From the NCBI GenBank assembly GCA_027604705.1, contig JADHYV010000051.1:62001-126000 (forward strand): a stretch of DNA of 64,000 bases, given 5' to 3'. The notes beneath the pieces were generated by a model, which was given only the letters and a program-made list of their open reading frames with translations, had not been told where the DNA came from and ran no database searches. Source of the stretch: Allomyces arbusculus (lineage: Eukaryota; Blastocladiomycota; Blastocladiomycetes; Blastocladiales; Blastocladiaceae). How positions within the stretch are numbered: the first letter of the stretch is position 1; each line of letters starts with the position of its first letter. Of this stretch, positions 34,039 to 47,344 are shown piece after piece. A program made the position numbers and the translations under genes.

Positions 34039-35747
34039 ATGCAGGCCAACGTCGACCTTAGCCTGGAGGATCTGATCCGGCAGCAAAAAGCCGCTGCCGC
34101 CAAGCCGGCCGCACCAAAACCCGTCGCGAAACCGCCCGCCAAGTTCGCCAAGGCTGGTGGCTACAAGGGCGGCAAGGGCACCTCCACGAATGGGTCTTCG
34201 CCCAAGCCGGGACCTGGCAGCAGCACCAGCGCACGGCCCAGTACGCCTACTGTCGATTTACGCCGCACGCTCAAGGCGAGTGGGCCGCGCGTGTCGAGCA
34301 GCGGCAAGCCTGACAACAGGAAGGCGGTGGATTTGCGACAGACGCTGTCCTTGTCGACCAGACCAGCAAGCGCGGCGCAGGGTAAAGTTGCGTCGGCCAT
34401 CACTGACGACTTGCGATCGGTTCTCGCGTCGCGCAAGTCGGGATCTCATCATCACGCGACACAACACGCTGCCCCGGCGCAGAAGCAGCACCAGCAGCAG
34501 AGGAAGCAGTGGCCAAAGCAGGGCCCGGGCATGACGAAGATTCAGGTCGTCGTTGGACCAAATGGACGGCGTGAAGTGCGCCAAGCAAGGTACGAGTCGT
34601 TCATGAGCTTGCAGTCCATTCTCGCTGCTGACCGTGTTCCTGTTTCTGTCGCTTTTAGAGAGCCAGTGAAAATTTCGATTGTCAACGACCGCGTTGCAAC
34701 ACCGGAGCCAGCACGGCCAGTCCCGAACGCTGCACCGACGGTTGTCGAGAGACCGGCGCCATTGTCGTTGTCGTTTGTCCCGGCTCCTCAGCCGGCACCA
34801 CCAGCGCAACCTGCTGTCGCTCCAGCACCACCTGCTCAACAGGTACGCGTTTGTAGCGCGCGCCTTTCCCCTCTCTAATGCGCTCATTTGTGCTCTGCCC
34901 GCGAACTAGCGTTCCGGTTTAATTGTGATCTCTCCGCCTGGATACTCGACCTACCAACCGCCCGTGCCACACCAGCCGTACCGGCAGGTCCATGTCCCTC
35001 GTCCGCACGGCATGCCACACACCATGGCGCCACCGACCATGGGCTATCATTCAACGGGTGTGCCGGGCTACCCGGGCCATTTCACCGCACCGCCCGTTGC
35101 CGCGCCACCAGTTCCCGCACTCGCGCCCGTCCCGCTCGTCTCCTCGCCTCCGGTCGCGACACCGGCGCCGGGACTTAGTGGGATCCCAATTCACACTATC
35201 CGGATTGGTAACCTCCACCCGAAAACGACGGCCGAGGAGTTACGGGTGCGCTTGCTTTTGCTTCGCCTGTGTGGGACTGCACGACGCAAGTGCCCCCGAT
35301 TGATGCACGATTGACCCTGTTCCCATGCGCCCAGCGCCATTTTTCCGACTTTGGCGAGATCGTCGACGTGCAACTCGTGTCATCGCCCGAGGGCAAGCAG
35401 TTGGGCATTGCGCTCATCTCGTACACGAGCGAGACGGCATGTTCGGCTGCCATTCGGCAGTTCAACAACATTCTTGTTGACGGTATGACCTTGCTTCTCT
35501 TGCTGGCGTTCAAGTGATGGCTTTTCTAACCGCTACGATGTCTGCCAACGCGGTCTACAGGGTTCAGGCTTAAGGTCGGCTACCACAAGGTGCGCGCGGA
35601 CTCGTCCAGCTCAACAATGGCCACAAGCCCCCTTCCGCTCGCGTCGCAGGCCCAGTACGTGGCATTGCGTGCTCGATTCTCTACTCAATACGCGTGGCCT
35701 AAACTGATGTTCTTACCGCCAATCACAGCCCGATGTACCGCCGATGA
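34039..35747 (+). CDS. RRM protein with N-terminal UAP56-binding-like motif (mRNA export factor-like)
   Basis: Predicted 466-residue RNA-binding protein. Exons 34039-34842, 34910-35245, 35335-35482, 35561-35654, 35729-35747 (sum 1401); the last, tiny exon is the least certain. It begins NVDLSLEDLIRQQ, which fits the UAP56-binding motif (LSLDDII) of ALY/Yra1 and UIF. A long disordered region follows, with three copies of a DLRxxL element (residues about 71-79, 97-104 and 122-129), a His/Gln-rich patch and Pro/Ala/Tyr-rich stretches. One RRM lies near the end (TIRIGNLHPKT as RNP2, KQLGIALISY as RNP1), about residues 362-432. The layout suggests an export adaptor linked to the TREX complex, but the position of the RRM differs from Yra1, so orthology is not claimed. 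Confidence 0.72.
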
Positions 35748-35991
35748 TCGCTTGGGTCGAAATCGAATTCACTTTGAAAGCAATTGCTATGCATACAATT
35801 TCTTTCATTCATTTTACTCCCCGTTGTGGCTCGTTGCCGAGAGGTCGGAGAGGTGAAGGTGAGCGAATTGGATCTGTTGATCTGCTGTGCGTGCCTTCAG
35901 CCTTGCGATCAGTTCTGATCAGACCAGATCATGGCCAAGCTGGCATGACGGCGCCGCGCCTCGCCGCAACGATCAGACCACAACCGACACC

Positions 35992-38900
35992 ATGTCCGCC
36001 GACTTGCTGCAATCGTTACTCAAGGTAATGAAGGAGCCTTCGCCAACGTTCACGTCCCAGCCCAAGGCGAACCTACGAACCAACCAATCTTGCCCCGACT
36101 CGCTTCTGCGATTGTGTAGCTCCCGGGCACCGATGACCTCCTAGCCCTCCTTCAAGAACACCTGTGTACGCGCGGTGATCCCAGTCTTCTCGAAGCGGTT
36201 AACGCTCTCGTCGGGGAATTGCTCTGTGAACGAGTGGGTCAGGTTGGTCTCCCTCTCACCTGAACTGCTCCCCAAATGATATCGGGTGGACACTGATCGC
36301 TGTTTTCGTGATCCTTCAAGACAGTTGTCGACAGTTTGTTCAAGAAGTTCCTCCAATTTCGGGCTGGTTACAAGTCGCTCGACGACGCCCAGGTCAAAAT
36401 TGTGCGAGCGACTCTGACCCGCTTCCTACTAGCCCGCGAGGATCTCGTCCTTGAGCTCCTGGTCCAGCAAACCGAGGCCGCACAAGGACTCTCGTTTGCG
36501 GCTCCCGTCTCGCTCGCAAGCCCGTCATGGCCGCGAATTCCGAACCACCCGACCATTTGCACCGACCTGTCCGAGGCAATTTCACTGCTCGGTGCCGTCG
36601 TCTCGTCGCAACCACCGTCGAATGTCGTCTTGGATGCGCTCTTTGACCTGGTCCGCGCCTGCGCGACCTGTCTTGATCGCGACGTGCGGTTGGCCGCCAT
36701 CCACCAGATCCCCGTGGTCATGCGGTCCATTAGCAACCCAAGTTTTGCATCGCGAGCGCTGAACGACATTTACGCGACGGTCGTGAGCATGGGCGACCAC
36801 GGCGTGCTCCGGTTCGAGTGTGCGCAGCTGCTCGCGGCACTGCTGCCCTTCTTGGAGCGCGCAACAACGCCATGCATCTGGTCGGACGACCGCATTTTCC
36901 GCATGCTGCAAACGTCGCTCGTGCTCCCGGACCCGAGCGCGCGCAAGTTTGCGCTCTACTGCGTCAAGCGGTTGAGCGACCCGGCGCAACAACCCTCCAC
37001 CACCGCGAAGGTATCGCACAGCGCCCTGTTCCCAGTCGCCGGTAAGCAAGAGACCTGGGAACAGTTTTTCCTGCTCTACGAGACGGTCGCCGAGACGTAC
37101 CACCACCTGATCCGGCCCATGTTCGCGGCGCTCGAGTCGCATCTGGTCTCGTCGCCGCTCGACCGGTCATGGTGGCTACTGGCCTTGGAACGTGGATTCC
37201 AAAATGACTCGGTCGCGGCGCGCAAACAAATCATCCAGTTTGTGCTCAATGTTCCGCAACCGGTTCGCCGCGCACTGGCTGGCGAGCGCGTGTTCCTCAA
37301 TAAGCTATTCACGGCCGCCGAGTGGACGCCGCTCTACGCGGTCAATGTGCAGGGCGCGTTCGTGTCGGTGTTTGGCGAACAAGTCGCCCAGTTTTGGGCC
37401 GGCATGATTGCCGAAGATGCAGCGCTCATCGAGTCCCTGCTCCTCCCGCGACTGCGCGAGACGCGGTCGCTCGTGTGCCTCTTGTTTATCACGCAAGGGA
37501 TCGCACAGGCCGCCGAGTACGTGCGGCTCTCGACCGACGGGTTCCAGGCGCTCGTGCAGCTCACGAGCCACACGTCGCTGAACTCGCCGTCGGTGCGCGA
37601 GCTGATTGAGAAGTTGGTCCTTGATACGGTCACAGCACAGAAACCGCACGCGTTCCCGATCACGATCATTTTCCAGTCGCTCGCGAACCTGACGCATCTT
37701 GACCACCCACAACTCGACGCGTGGCTTGCGCAACTCGACTTGGTCGCGCCCATCACGACAGCCGTCCAGGCGCTCCTGAACGAGCCGCGGCACGCGCAGC
37801 TCGCGCGCCGCGAGTCCCGGTGGCTCGCGTTCCTGATTGCCCGCCTCTCGCGTGCCGCGCAGCGGACGCTGCTCGACGCGGTGTGTGATCTCGTCGGGCA
37901 AGTCTACACGCGGCCGTACCTGGCGCCGGGGGTTCCGGAAATGCGCATCATTTTCATGACCGAGCTCGACGTGCCGGACGCGCGGCAACGTGTCGCGTCC
38001 GAAGTTGTCTCGTACCTGTGGACGCGCGCCATGACCAACCCACCCGTCGAGTTTCTCGGCGAGTACAAGCGCGCAATCGCGTGTTTTGGCCCGTGGATGG
38101 ATGCCGGTCAGACCGCGCAGCGTATCGCGTCGATTTTGGCGACCCGAAATGCGGCGGTTGTCGAGGACCAAGTGGCAAAAGTGCTTGCCATGTCGGCGCT
38201 GGTCACGCTCAATTTACACGACCGGATCGAAGCGGCCATTGTGCGCAAGGCCGAATTGCAGCGCCCCGACGGGATGCGCGCCGGGTGGAACGACCTAATG
38301 GCCGAGTTTATGACGCTCAAGTGGCAAGCAATCATGGGCTCGGCCAAAAGCTCGGCCAACCCGGCGCTCCTGGACGCGCTCGCCGACGAACTCGAGTCGA
38401 ACCACCGCGAGCACAGCGTGATTCTCATGGACGCGCTCGCCGCGGCCATTCCGCCGTCCAACGTCGATCTGATGCAGCGCGTGCTCAGCACGGCGTGGGG
38501 TCTCGTCATTGAAAACACGTCGGTGCCCAAACTGTTTGGTCCGCTCTATCGGTCCTTTTTGCGGCTGCTCTTGCAGACCAAGTTTGTCGAGGCCGAGCAT
38601 CTGACGGGGCTCGTGTGCGGGTATTTGGCCAAGATTCGCGACCTGAGCGAGGTCAAGTTGCACACGATGAGCTTGGCGCTCGAGACGCTGTTCCCAGTGC
38701 TCGTGAACCGGCCGGAAATCACGGTGCGGTACTTGGAGCCGCTCGTCAAGTGGATCATGTTTGGCCCGCTGCGCGACCGCGACGAGGATCGCATTGAGAC
38801 GGTGTGGATGATGAAGCTTGGGCGTGACGAAGGGTACGCACTCCGCTTCTTGAGCGCTTGTCCTTTACGGCAGTCGCTGACTTTTCTCTGCCGTCCCCCT

Positions 38901-40735
38901 TGATTCACAGTGCGTTCACGGACTACGCGGTGCGCGTCTACGCCAACGTGCTTGCGCTGCAGCTCGCTAGCACCTCGGCGCTCAAGGAACAGACGCTCGA
39001 CTACTTTGTGCGCCAGCTCGCGCGCGCGGAAATGCGCCCGGAACTCGAATTCCCGAACCAACTCGTGAACCGGCAAAAGCTCCGCCTGCTGTCGACTTTG
39101 CTACTCGTTGTCCCGCTCATCGTCACCAAGGCCTCAGCGCTGCGGTACCTGCAGCAATTCGCGCGGCTCATGGACCAGGAGACGACCATGAACGTACGAC
39201 AGTACTATGAGTGGCTACTCGCACGCATTGCGCTCGAGGACCCGACCGCGTGCCAGTCGTTTCTGTTCGCCGAACTGCAAGACTACAACACACGGTCGCA
39301 GAAAATCACGTCACTGCTCGTCGTTGTCGGGTATATGGTCCAAGCGCTCGGCCAGCTCGGGTCCCCCGCCAACGTCGTGTCCACGGCCGAGGCCGTGTTT
39401 GCCGTCGTGACCCCGTGGCTCGCGACCAACCACTTCACCGTGCGCCTGCACACACAGTGGGTGATTAGCCGTACGTGGCGCATTTGCGAAACGCACGCGA
39501 AACGCGACGGCGCACCGGCCGCGCTCAAGGCACTCTTGGCGCGGCAGGACCTGGTCGCGCTCGTCAAGTTTATTCACACGAACCGCGACTCGACCAAATT
39601 CCGGACCAAGTACATTGCCGCGAATTACTTGAACAATGACTTTGACCCGGTCGATGACTGGACGCTCGCGTTTGTGTTTGAGCTGTTTCCGACGCTCTCG
39701 TCGGAAACGGCCAGCGACGAGTGCATTTCGGCGCGCGCGTTCCGTCGCGTGTTGCAGGGTGGCGGCGTCAAGGTCGATGTTGGCGCGGGATGGCCGCGGA
39801 TCAGCGCACCGGACCGCGTGTTCTACCTGAAGGAGTCCCAGATGGAGGACGAGGCGCAGCCGAGCCACGGTGCTGACCTGGTGGTGGATCAGACGACGGG
39901 GGCCTTCGCGGACTTGGCCACGACCACTCCGCCAACCAAGAACGGGCAGCCGAACGGCGGCAAGAACAAGGGTAAGGGCAAGGCCAAGGCCAAGGGCGAC
40001 ATTAAGGCATCCACGCCCGCTCAATTCGAAACCGTGCAAACGACCGAAGCGGGTCTCGTCCCCGTGCAGCGCAAGATCACACCGTGGGCGGCCATGATGG
40101 AACCGGACCTCGACCTGACGTCACGCACGGCCGTCTCTGCGGCCGAGGCCGCCATCCGCGCCGACCAACCCGCCACGGGCCTCTGCGCCGTTCAAAACAT
40201 GATCCGGTCGATCCCTGGCGCCGTGGGCGCCGGCCGCGCCGGCCGGTTCCAGTTCATCGTGTGCGCATCGCTCGTCGAAATGGCAACCAACCTTGGCGGT
40301 CTGTGCCGCACGTCCGAGATTTTCGGGCTTGAGGCGCTGGCCGTGCACTCGGCGCGGATTCGTGACGACCCGACGTTCCGCGCGCTCGCCGTCTCGGCCG
40401 ACCGGCACATGCCCATGGTGGAGGCGCCGCGCACGCAGCTCGCCGAGTGGTTGCGCAAAATGAAGCGCGACCACCATTACACGGTCGTTGCGCTCGAGCA
40501 GACGTCGGCGTCGGTCGCACTGCACAAGTTGCCGGCCTTCCCGACCAAGATGATTCTGCTTCTCGGCAAGGAGAAGGAGGGGGTGCCCGCCGACCTCTTG
40601 GCCGCAGGCGATATCGTCGACACGTGCATTGAGATCCCGCAGTTGGGTCTCACCCGGTCGCTCAATGTACACAATAGCGCCGCGATCCTGATCTGGGAGT
40701 ATGTGCGCCGGCAGCTACTCGCGCTCAACGCCTAG
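35992..40735 (+). CDS. TRM3: tRNA guanosine-18 2'-O-methyltransferase TRM3/TARBP1
   Basis: Predicted 1497-residue protein in four exons: 35992-36024, 36120-36242, 36321-38833, 38911-40735 (sum 4494). The bulk is a helical-repeat scaffold. The last 160 or so residues form the SpoU (SPOUT) methyltransferase domain, with the three motifs in order: NLGGLCRTSEIFG, LLLGKEKEGVPADLL and IPQLGLTRSLNVHNSAAI. Yeast Trm3 (about 1436 residues) and human TARBP1 share this architecture and methylate G18 of tRNA. A Lys/Gly-rich linker (GGKNKGKGKAKAKG) precedes the catalytic end. The first exon has only 11 codons, and its ATG is the sole candidate that joins the downstream frame. Confidence 0.9.
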
Positions 40736-41101
40736 TCGCGCGCACTTCGCAATATCGCTTTCGTTTTGTTTAAATTATAGTCCCTTTAGATCTATCTTTT
40801 ATGCCGGCTGAGGACATGAGACATCCGTCCCTTTCGAGAAAAGGTTGGAGACCACAATGTTTCGGCAAGTCTTGGACCGGTGGCCGGGTGATCCAACGGT
40901 CGGTCATGCAAAGTGCCTTCACCTCGCAGCACGCGTGTGCCCGACATGTTCCGCCAACCTCCCTGCTGATCACACACCAGAACCAAGCTCCTCCCCTCTC
41001 CCCTCGCATCAGATCCCCGTATAAATTGGACCTGCCCCCGCGCGCGCGTTATCTCCCCGACCAGCGCAACTCTCTGCAACGTTCAAGCAACGTCGACCAT
41101 C
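40736..41101. other. Intergenic: TRM3 3' flank and LTA4H-like promoter
   Basis: 366 bp; holds the TATA box listed separately and no gene. Confidence 0.5.
41020..41026 (+). promoter_or_regulatory. TATA box of the LTA4H-like gene
   Basis: TATAAAT, 82 bp upstream of the ATG at 41102, within a C-rich leader. Confidence 0.5.
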
Positions 41102-43424
41102 ATGGCTTGCATCTGCCCCGACGACCCGAACTCGTTCGCCAACACCGACGTGGCGCGCACGACGCACATCGACCTGCACCTGCAAGCCGACTTTGACCAG
41201 AAGATCCTGCATGGGTCGGTCACGCTGACCGTCGAGCTCGCCAAGGGCGCCGACGAGGTCGTACTCGACACGTCGTTTATCGACGTTCAGGGCGCCGCGC
41301 TCGTCAACGAGAACGAGCGTGTCCCGCTCGAGTACGAGCTGCACGAGCGCGATGCCAAGTTTGGGTCGGCGCTATCCATCAAGCTGCCAGAGGGCACGGC
41401 CGACGAGGACACGACCGTCCTGATCCGTGTCGAGTACGCGACCACCGACAAGTGCACGGCCGGCCAGTGGCTCGCGCCGGAGCAGACCGTCGGCGGCGTG
41501 CACCCCTACTTCTTCACGCAGTGCCAGGTGCGTTGCTCGCGCTTTTTTCTGGTTTGTGAAGCGACGGGTTGCTGACCTCGAATTGATTCCTTTGGCCCCA
41601 TATTGTAGGCGATCCACGCCCGCTCGCTGCTGCCGTGCCAGGACACGCCCTCGCTCAAGGTCACCTACTCGGCGTCAATCACGGTTGCGGCGCCACTGCG
41701 TGCGCTCATGTCGGCGCTCCAGGAGGGCGAGTCGGACGTGTCGGAGCACGGTCTGCGCACGTTTGTCTTCCGCCAGCCGACCAAGATTCCCTGTTACTTG
41801 ATTGCCATTGCAATTGGCAACCTTGAGGGCATCGAGGTCGGCCCGCGCTCGACCGTCTACTCGGAGCCCGAAATGGTCCAGGCTGCTGCCGCCGAGTTTT
41901 CCGAGGTCGAGAAGATTATCGAGGTCGGCGAGAAGCTCGTCATGCCGTACGAGTGGGGCCGCTACGACCTGCTCGTCCTGCCGTCGTCCTTGTGCGTAGC
42001 TTTTGTCATTGCGCTGTTTTTGAGTCGTCAAATGCTGACCGCTGTGATATGTCCCGTCCGGTAGCCCCTACGGCGGCATGGAGAACCCATGCCTGACGTT
42101 TGTGACGCCGACGCTGCTGGCCGGTGACAAGTCGCTCGTGGACGTCATTGTTCACGAATTCGCGCACAGCTACGCCGGAAATTTGGTCACGTCCAAGAAC
42201 TGGCAGAATTTCTGGCTGAACGAGGGCTGGACCGTGTTCTTGGAGCGCAAGTTCATTGCTGAGCTTCACGGCGAGCCGCACCGCCAATTTGGCGCCATTC
42301 TCGGCCAACGTGCCCTGCGCGAGGCCATTGCTCTTTACGGCGAGGACCACCCGTTCACATGCTTGTGGGTCAAGCTCGATGGCGAGGACCCGGACGACTC
42401 GTTCTCGTCGGTCCCGTACGAGAAGGGCTTCTCGCTGCTCTACTACCTCGGTATGGCATTTGCGACGCTCTCCTAGTCACGGATAAGCGCGCACGTTCTC
42501 TCACACTTCTTGCGTCCGCGACTGTAGAGCAACTTCTCGGCGAGGAGGCCTTTGCCATGTACACCAAGGCCTACTTCAAGAACTTTGCCGGCAGGTCCAT
42601 CGACACCGAGGAGTGGAAGCAGTTCCTTTTCGATTTCATGGACCATTACTTTGGCCAGGAGAAGATCGACCTGCTTAAGAAGGTGGACTGGGACGCGTGG
42701 CTCCATCAGCCCGGTCAAGTACGCACGTCATTTTTCGACCTCGTTCCGCCAATTTCCATGTCTGACTCTGTGATTTGACATTATCCGCAGCCTCCCGTCA
42801 CCAACCACTACGACGAGACGCTCGCCCACCAGTGCATCGACCTGGCCGACCGCTGGGATGCCGCGCGCTCGTCCGAGGACGCGCTCGAGGAGTTCTCCGA
42901 GGGTGATATCGCTGATTTCACCTCGCCCCAAGTTGGTCCGTCTTCGCCGTGCATGTTTACACTCTAAGCGAATGATGACTGACCACTCCTCGTTCCCGGC
43001 GTGCCTAGTCGTCTTCCTCGAGAAACTCGGCGCCAAGGATCCGTTCCCGCACGCGCATATTGCCAAGATGGACGAGCTCTACAAGCTCACGGACTCGCAC
43101 AACGGCGAGATTCGTCTGCGCTGGCACACGATTTGCCTCCGTACGTATTTTGTGCTTCATTCCGCACACTCTCCACCCAGCAAGGGCACGTCACTGACCA
43201 ACCCTGGTTGACGTTTCTCAGAGGCGAGCTACAAGCCCATCTACCCGCACGTCGCGCAGTTCCTGTCGGAGGTGGGTCGCATGAAGTACGTGCGCCCGCT
43301 CTTCCGTCTGCTTGACAAGGCCGAGGACGGCCACGACTTGGCTATCGAGACGTTTGCCAAGCTGCGCAAGAGCTACCACCCGATCTGCGCGACCATGGTC
43401 GCCAAGGACCTGAACGTTGAGTAG
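41102..43424 (+). CDS. LTA4H: M1 zinc aminopeptidase, leukotriene A4 hydrolase type
   Basis: Predicted 621-residue cytosolic metallopeptidase. Seven exons: 41102-41527, 41609-41991, 42065-42450, 42528-42718, 42791-42935, 43009-43140, 43222-43424 (sum 1866). The N-terminal beta domain is followed by the exopeptidase motif GGMENP and the zinc site H300-E-F-A-H304 with Glu323 (WLNEGWT); the spacing from the second His to that Glu is the same as in human LTA4H. The C-terminal helical domain contains RMKYVRPLF and the ending [15 protein letters not shown], both typical of LTA4H rather than of other M1 enzymes. Yeast homologues are leucyl aminopeptidases with epoxide hydrolase activity; the preferred substrate here cannot be told from sequence. 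Confidence 0.93.
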
Positions 43425-43622
43425 AAGCTGTCAATTTTCTTTGCTGTCTACAATTTTAGTAAATACATTTTTCATCTTTCATTTTTCTGAACAGCTGAGG
43501 CGAGCAACCAAGAAGGATGCGTGCATTCGCAAACAGCTCAACGCTCTATTTTCTACCAAACAACACTCGCCCGACCAGCACGACAATGTCAGCGCCGTCT
43601 ATCGCTCTCACCACCATCTCGT

Positions 43623-44877
43623 TTAGCACCACGGCCCAAACACCACATCCATGGCCAGCAAATGGGACACAACGTTGATTGTGGGCACGCGCGTGTTCGC
43701 GCAATCCTTGGCCTCCTCAAACCCGGGCGTCGTGCAATGGTAGACCTTGGACGAGAACTCGTAATGCTCGCTGCGGTGGTGCGCATAGCCCCAGCTACGC
43801 AGCGGAAGGTGCGGCACAACGTCGTCTTCATGCACATAGCGCGAAATCTCAAACGACTGATTCGAGACATACGACGCAAACGCCATATTGCCGACGCGGG
43901 GTTCACCGTAAGTGTAAACGGCGAGCTGTGCGTCTGGGATCGACAGGGTCTGGCGCAGGTCGAGTGCGGCCAGAATTGCCATGGCCTAGTCACATTCGGC
44001 AAAATCGATGGTCGTGAGCTGATCACGCCCAGGCGATCGATTCGGTCTACTGATGAGCGATGATGGTTGACAACGTACTCCACCCAGGCTATGCCCCGTC
44101 GTCACGATTTTGTAGTCTGGGTGCTGCTGGCGCATCATTTTGACCCACGCAACCACTTCATCCTTACCCGCCGCCCAAGTCGACCAAAATCCGGCATGCA
44201 CCTTGGCGCCCGACGGCAGGTTGGGCACACGACTCGGCCCATCGACCAAGTTGATGCGAATATCCGCGACAAAGTTTTGCGGCTCGAGCGACCCGCGGAA
44301 CGAAACAATGATGGCCTTGATATTGTCGTTGACGGCCAGGAGCGACTTGAACGCCGACGGCTCCTTCCAGACACTCCTCACGGCGCGTGTTCCCGCCGTC
44401 CCGCCCTCGCAGTTCGCGCCGCACGACCACTTGTCAAGTTTTGCAACGTTGATGCAATACGCAGCCGCTGAGTACCGCGCAAACGTATTGATCAGCAACA
44501 TGCCGAGCGACGACAGAGGCGGCCGGTTTGGCGCGGATGGAAACAAGGCCGACTCTTGCACAAATTGGTTCGCTGCGGTTGGCGTCATGTCGTCGGGGAT
44601 CTGCGTGTCCTTGTACTTGTCGAGGAACGTTTGCATTTCCGCGGTCATGGGAACTGGTTGGTGCCAGATGAACAAGAGCGGTCAAAAATTAATCAGAGGT
44701 GTCACACTGCAAGGAGACAAGATCCGGCGAACGCGTACCCATCGACTGGACGGTGATCATGGCCTGGTCACGAGCGCGTTGCAACTCCTCATCTCGGGAC
44801 AGCGATACGGGGCTGCCATGGGCCATGGCCACCAATAACACAAGCACCGTGAGGGTCGCGAGCGGCAAGCACTGCAT
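43623..44877 (-). CDS. Secreted class-3 lipase (lipase A of a tandem pair)
   Basis: Predicted 358-residue secreted alpha/beta hydrolase. Exons: 44877-44739, 44653-44079, 43985-43623 (sum 1077). A signal peptide (LPLATLTVLVLLVAMAHG) is followed by a short propeptide-like stretch, then the class-3 lipase core: AIIVSFRGS (oxyanion region), VHAGFW, the nucleophile elbow GHSLGG (Ser about 235) just before the second intron, YTYGEPRVGN, a catalytic Asp candidate in HEDDVVPH and a His candidate in VVSHL near the end. Cysteines CGANC and the final PWC suggest disulfides. It is 60% or more identical by eye to lipase B 2.5 kb away, with both introns in the same places and phases. Triglycerides or feruloyl esters are possible substrates. 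Confidence 0.92.
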
Positions 44878-44978
44878 CGTTGGAGGCAGGAGACGGATTG
44901 AGTTGGTGATTCGACAGGCAACAGCAACACTACTTGGTCGAGGTCCGCGTCGCGTAATACGAGCGGGGACTGGGTTGC

Positions 44979-44985
44979 ATTTATA
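44979..44985 (-). promoter_or_regulatory. TATA box of lipase A
   Basis: TATAAAT on the minus strand, 102 nt upstream of the lipase A ATG. Lipase B has a matching box at 110 nt, which supports both. Confidence 0.55.
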
Positions 44986-47344
44986 CCCATGACCAAGAAC
45001 AGCTGCGACCCAGGTGCGCCAACGTTTTTTGCCCGTCCCGTCGTCTCCTACAGATCCGTGAGAAAACGTGCCTTGCGGAGCCCGGTAGACCTGGCTTCAG
45101 GGTGGAGAAGGGAGCGTTCAAACTGTAGGCCATTGGCATGGTGTGCGTGTTTCCACACGCGCTCATAATCCACGGTTCGAGAAGAAATTCAACACCGCCA
45201 CGTTGGTCGGCACGAATGGGTCGACTTTATGGCCGGAGTCATTTTGACCGCGTGGTTCGAATTGAACGAAGGGGACAGCCGAACCATCGCTCAACGCTTG
45301 CAGTTTCATATTCTGAGATTAGACTCGGCAGAAGTTTGACCGTGGCGCGCAATCTGGGACACATGTCCTGGTCAAAGAGAGCTCGTTGATCCGCCCTCGA
45401 GGGTTCTTCGGCGGCACCGCTCGGAAATGGTGGCACACCACACACGCGCCATTTTGAAAGGAAGATCTATGTGTGTTCATGCATCCGAAGGAAGTCCTCA
45501 TGTTAGCGCACGTGCGCGCAAAGTGTATCGAGGAACACTGGCAGAACGTGCAAGAGCACATCCAGAAAGAACAAGAGCGCCACATCACACCAGACCGCTG
45601 CTGCGTTGACCGGTCCCTGGAGGCAAGACGATGTGCGCTCTACCTCTGAAGAGGGCCTTTCTTGGCGTAAAGTATCACCGGTTTCGTGTTGGTGCACGTT
45701 TTCCCTGTCATTGAAATGAGACGACGCGACGACTAGCTCAGTGACATGAGCCAAATCGACTGAAATCAAACAATGTTTCAAGCACGATTATCAGGACTAC
45801 AGGCGTCATCATCAATTCATCAAAACTATGACGACATGACCACGTTCAGGTTCGCCTTGAGCTCCTCCATTGTATCCATGTTGACTAACGTGTGTGGTGC
45901 GAAGTACACGGTCAGCCGAACCAGTGGTCCAGTGCGCTTTTCCCGTGCGTGAGCAAGGAACGCCTGCAAGTTATGGTCACAAACCTGATTGATCTTGCGC
46001 ATCTGTGCACGGAGGGAGGCCGGCAGCACCGCAATCCACGCGACCAATTCATCAGCGACCAGCGACTCGCACGGAGGTCGAGCGTCCTATCCCATGGTGC
46101 TGCGGCAGATGCTGAGCTGGAAATAGGCACGTGGCACTCGCCAGATCCAAAAGCAGCGCTTGCGCGGAGGATTGCGACGCGCAGGCACGACACAAACAGG
46201 TTCGGCACTGCGAGTGCAAGGGAGAGGAGATCGATGCGACCCGTGCCTGCCAACCGAGATGCGAGGTGCAACGCCGGGCCGTGGACATGCGCAGCAACGC
46301 AAGAGATCATGTCGAAATCTGGTCCCAAGTGTGTGGAGCGGGCGGTGGTCCAGCAGCTAGCGCGAGCGAGTTGATGGGGACGGTGGAAATCATGGCCATG
46401 GTCTGTATGGTCGCAAGGCCGGATTGGGTGAAATGTGGTGGTTGTCGAGAGGGAGAGAGCGACGACGCCGACACTGGCGCAACCGAGCCAACGAGAGTGC
46501 GACGAGAGTGTGGGAGTGAAGTCCTCACGCACCCCCCAAGTCCTGTTCCCAAATTCATGTCAACACACTTGAGGCTGGCGCTGCACGCCCAACTTTGTCT
46601 CTAGCTGTAAATTTGCTTGAAATACTGCGCGTTTCTTCGTTGCAAAACCGCCCGGAGAAGACGTCCATCGCGCTGGCGGTCATCAAATTCAATCTGAGCC
46701 TGAGCGATTGAAATGAGCTCAAGACATTCACTTCTGCAAATCTCTGCCAAGTCAATCAGTCCCACCACCAGCTCCCTTTTTGCTCCTCGACAGCAAACAT
46801 TGTTGCTTATTCCTGCACACGGCGCCGCTTTAAAGGAATGTGCTCAATGCAGGAGGAAGCGTGGAGGTGAACGATTCAAGAGCCGCTCGCAAGAGCTTCG
46901 CATGAGCGTCTACCGACGTTTTGACGAGATAAACATGGACCAATATAAAAACGATGTTCAATCCTGGTCGCTTTTTCCACATTTCTTCCACGCAAGCTGG
47001 TTTGAGCTGGGCGCTGTGAAAGCAAGCCTGGATAGTTTGGCATCGAAGGGTTTGAGCAAAGCGAATGCCTTTAGCATTCACATCGACATTTTTGCGAACA
47101 AGAAGCTGACCTGAGTCAAAGTAATTTGAAGAAGCAACATAGTTCAGCAAAGCGCGGACCGCAGCGGCGCGCCCGTCACCTTTAATTCCTGTACAAAATG
47201 ACTGGTTCCCCTCACTTGACCAAGGGACACTGCCCCACGTTCGCACATTGCAAACGAACTCACCAGCATACACCGCGACCACGTCCAGCGCGTCTGCGTC
47301 CATCTCTTCTACTTCTCCACCATTCTTTTCGCCGTCTAGATCGT
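44986..47344. other. Region between the two lipase genes
   Basis: 2.4 kb with less biased codon use than the flanking genes. Apart from the doubtful small gene at 45826-46310, ORFs on both strands (for example 46713-47114 plus and 46830-47426 minus) show no recognised domain. It could hold a decayed or fast-evolving gene. Confidence 0.35.
45826..46310 (-). CDS. Doubtful small gene, possibly F-box-like
   Basis: Not recognised with confidence. From an ATG at 46310 the frame reads a Leu-rich helical segment (MISCVAAHVHGPALHLASRL, then LLSLALAVPNLFVSCLRVAI) reminiscent of the F-box-like starts seen in many chytrid proteins. A second open piece (DELVAWIAVLPASLRAQM to the stop at 45826) could be joined through an intron ending in a TAG about 46092, but the donor is weak. 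Codon bias is lower than in neighbouring genes. It could equally be a pseudogene or chance. Confidence 0.25.
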
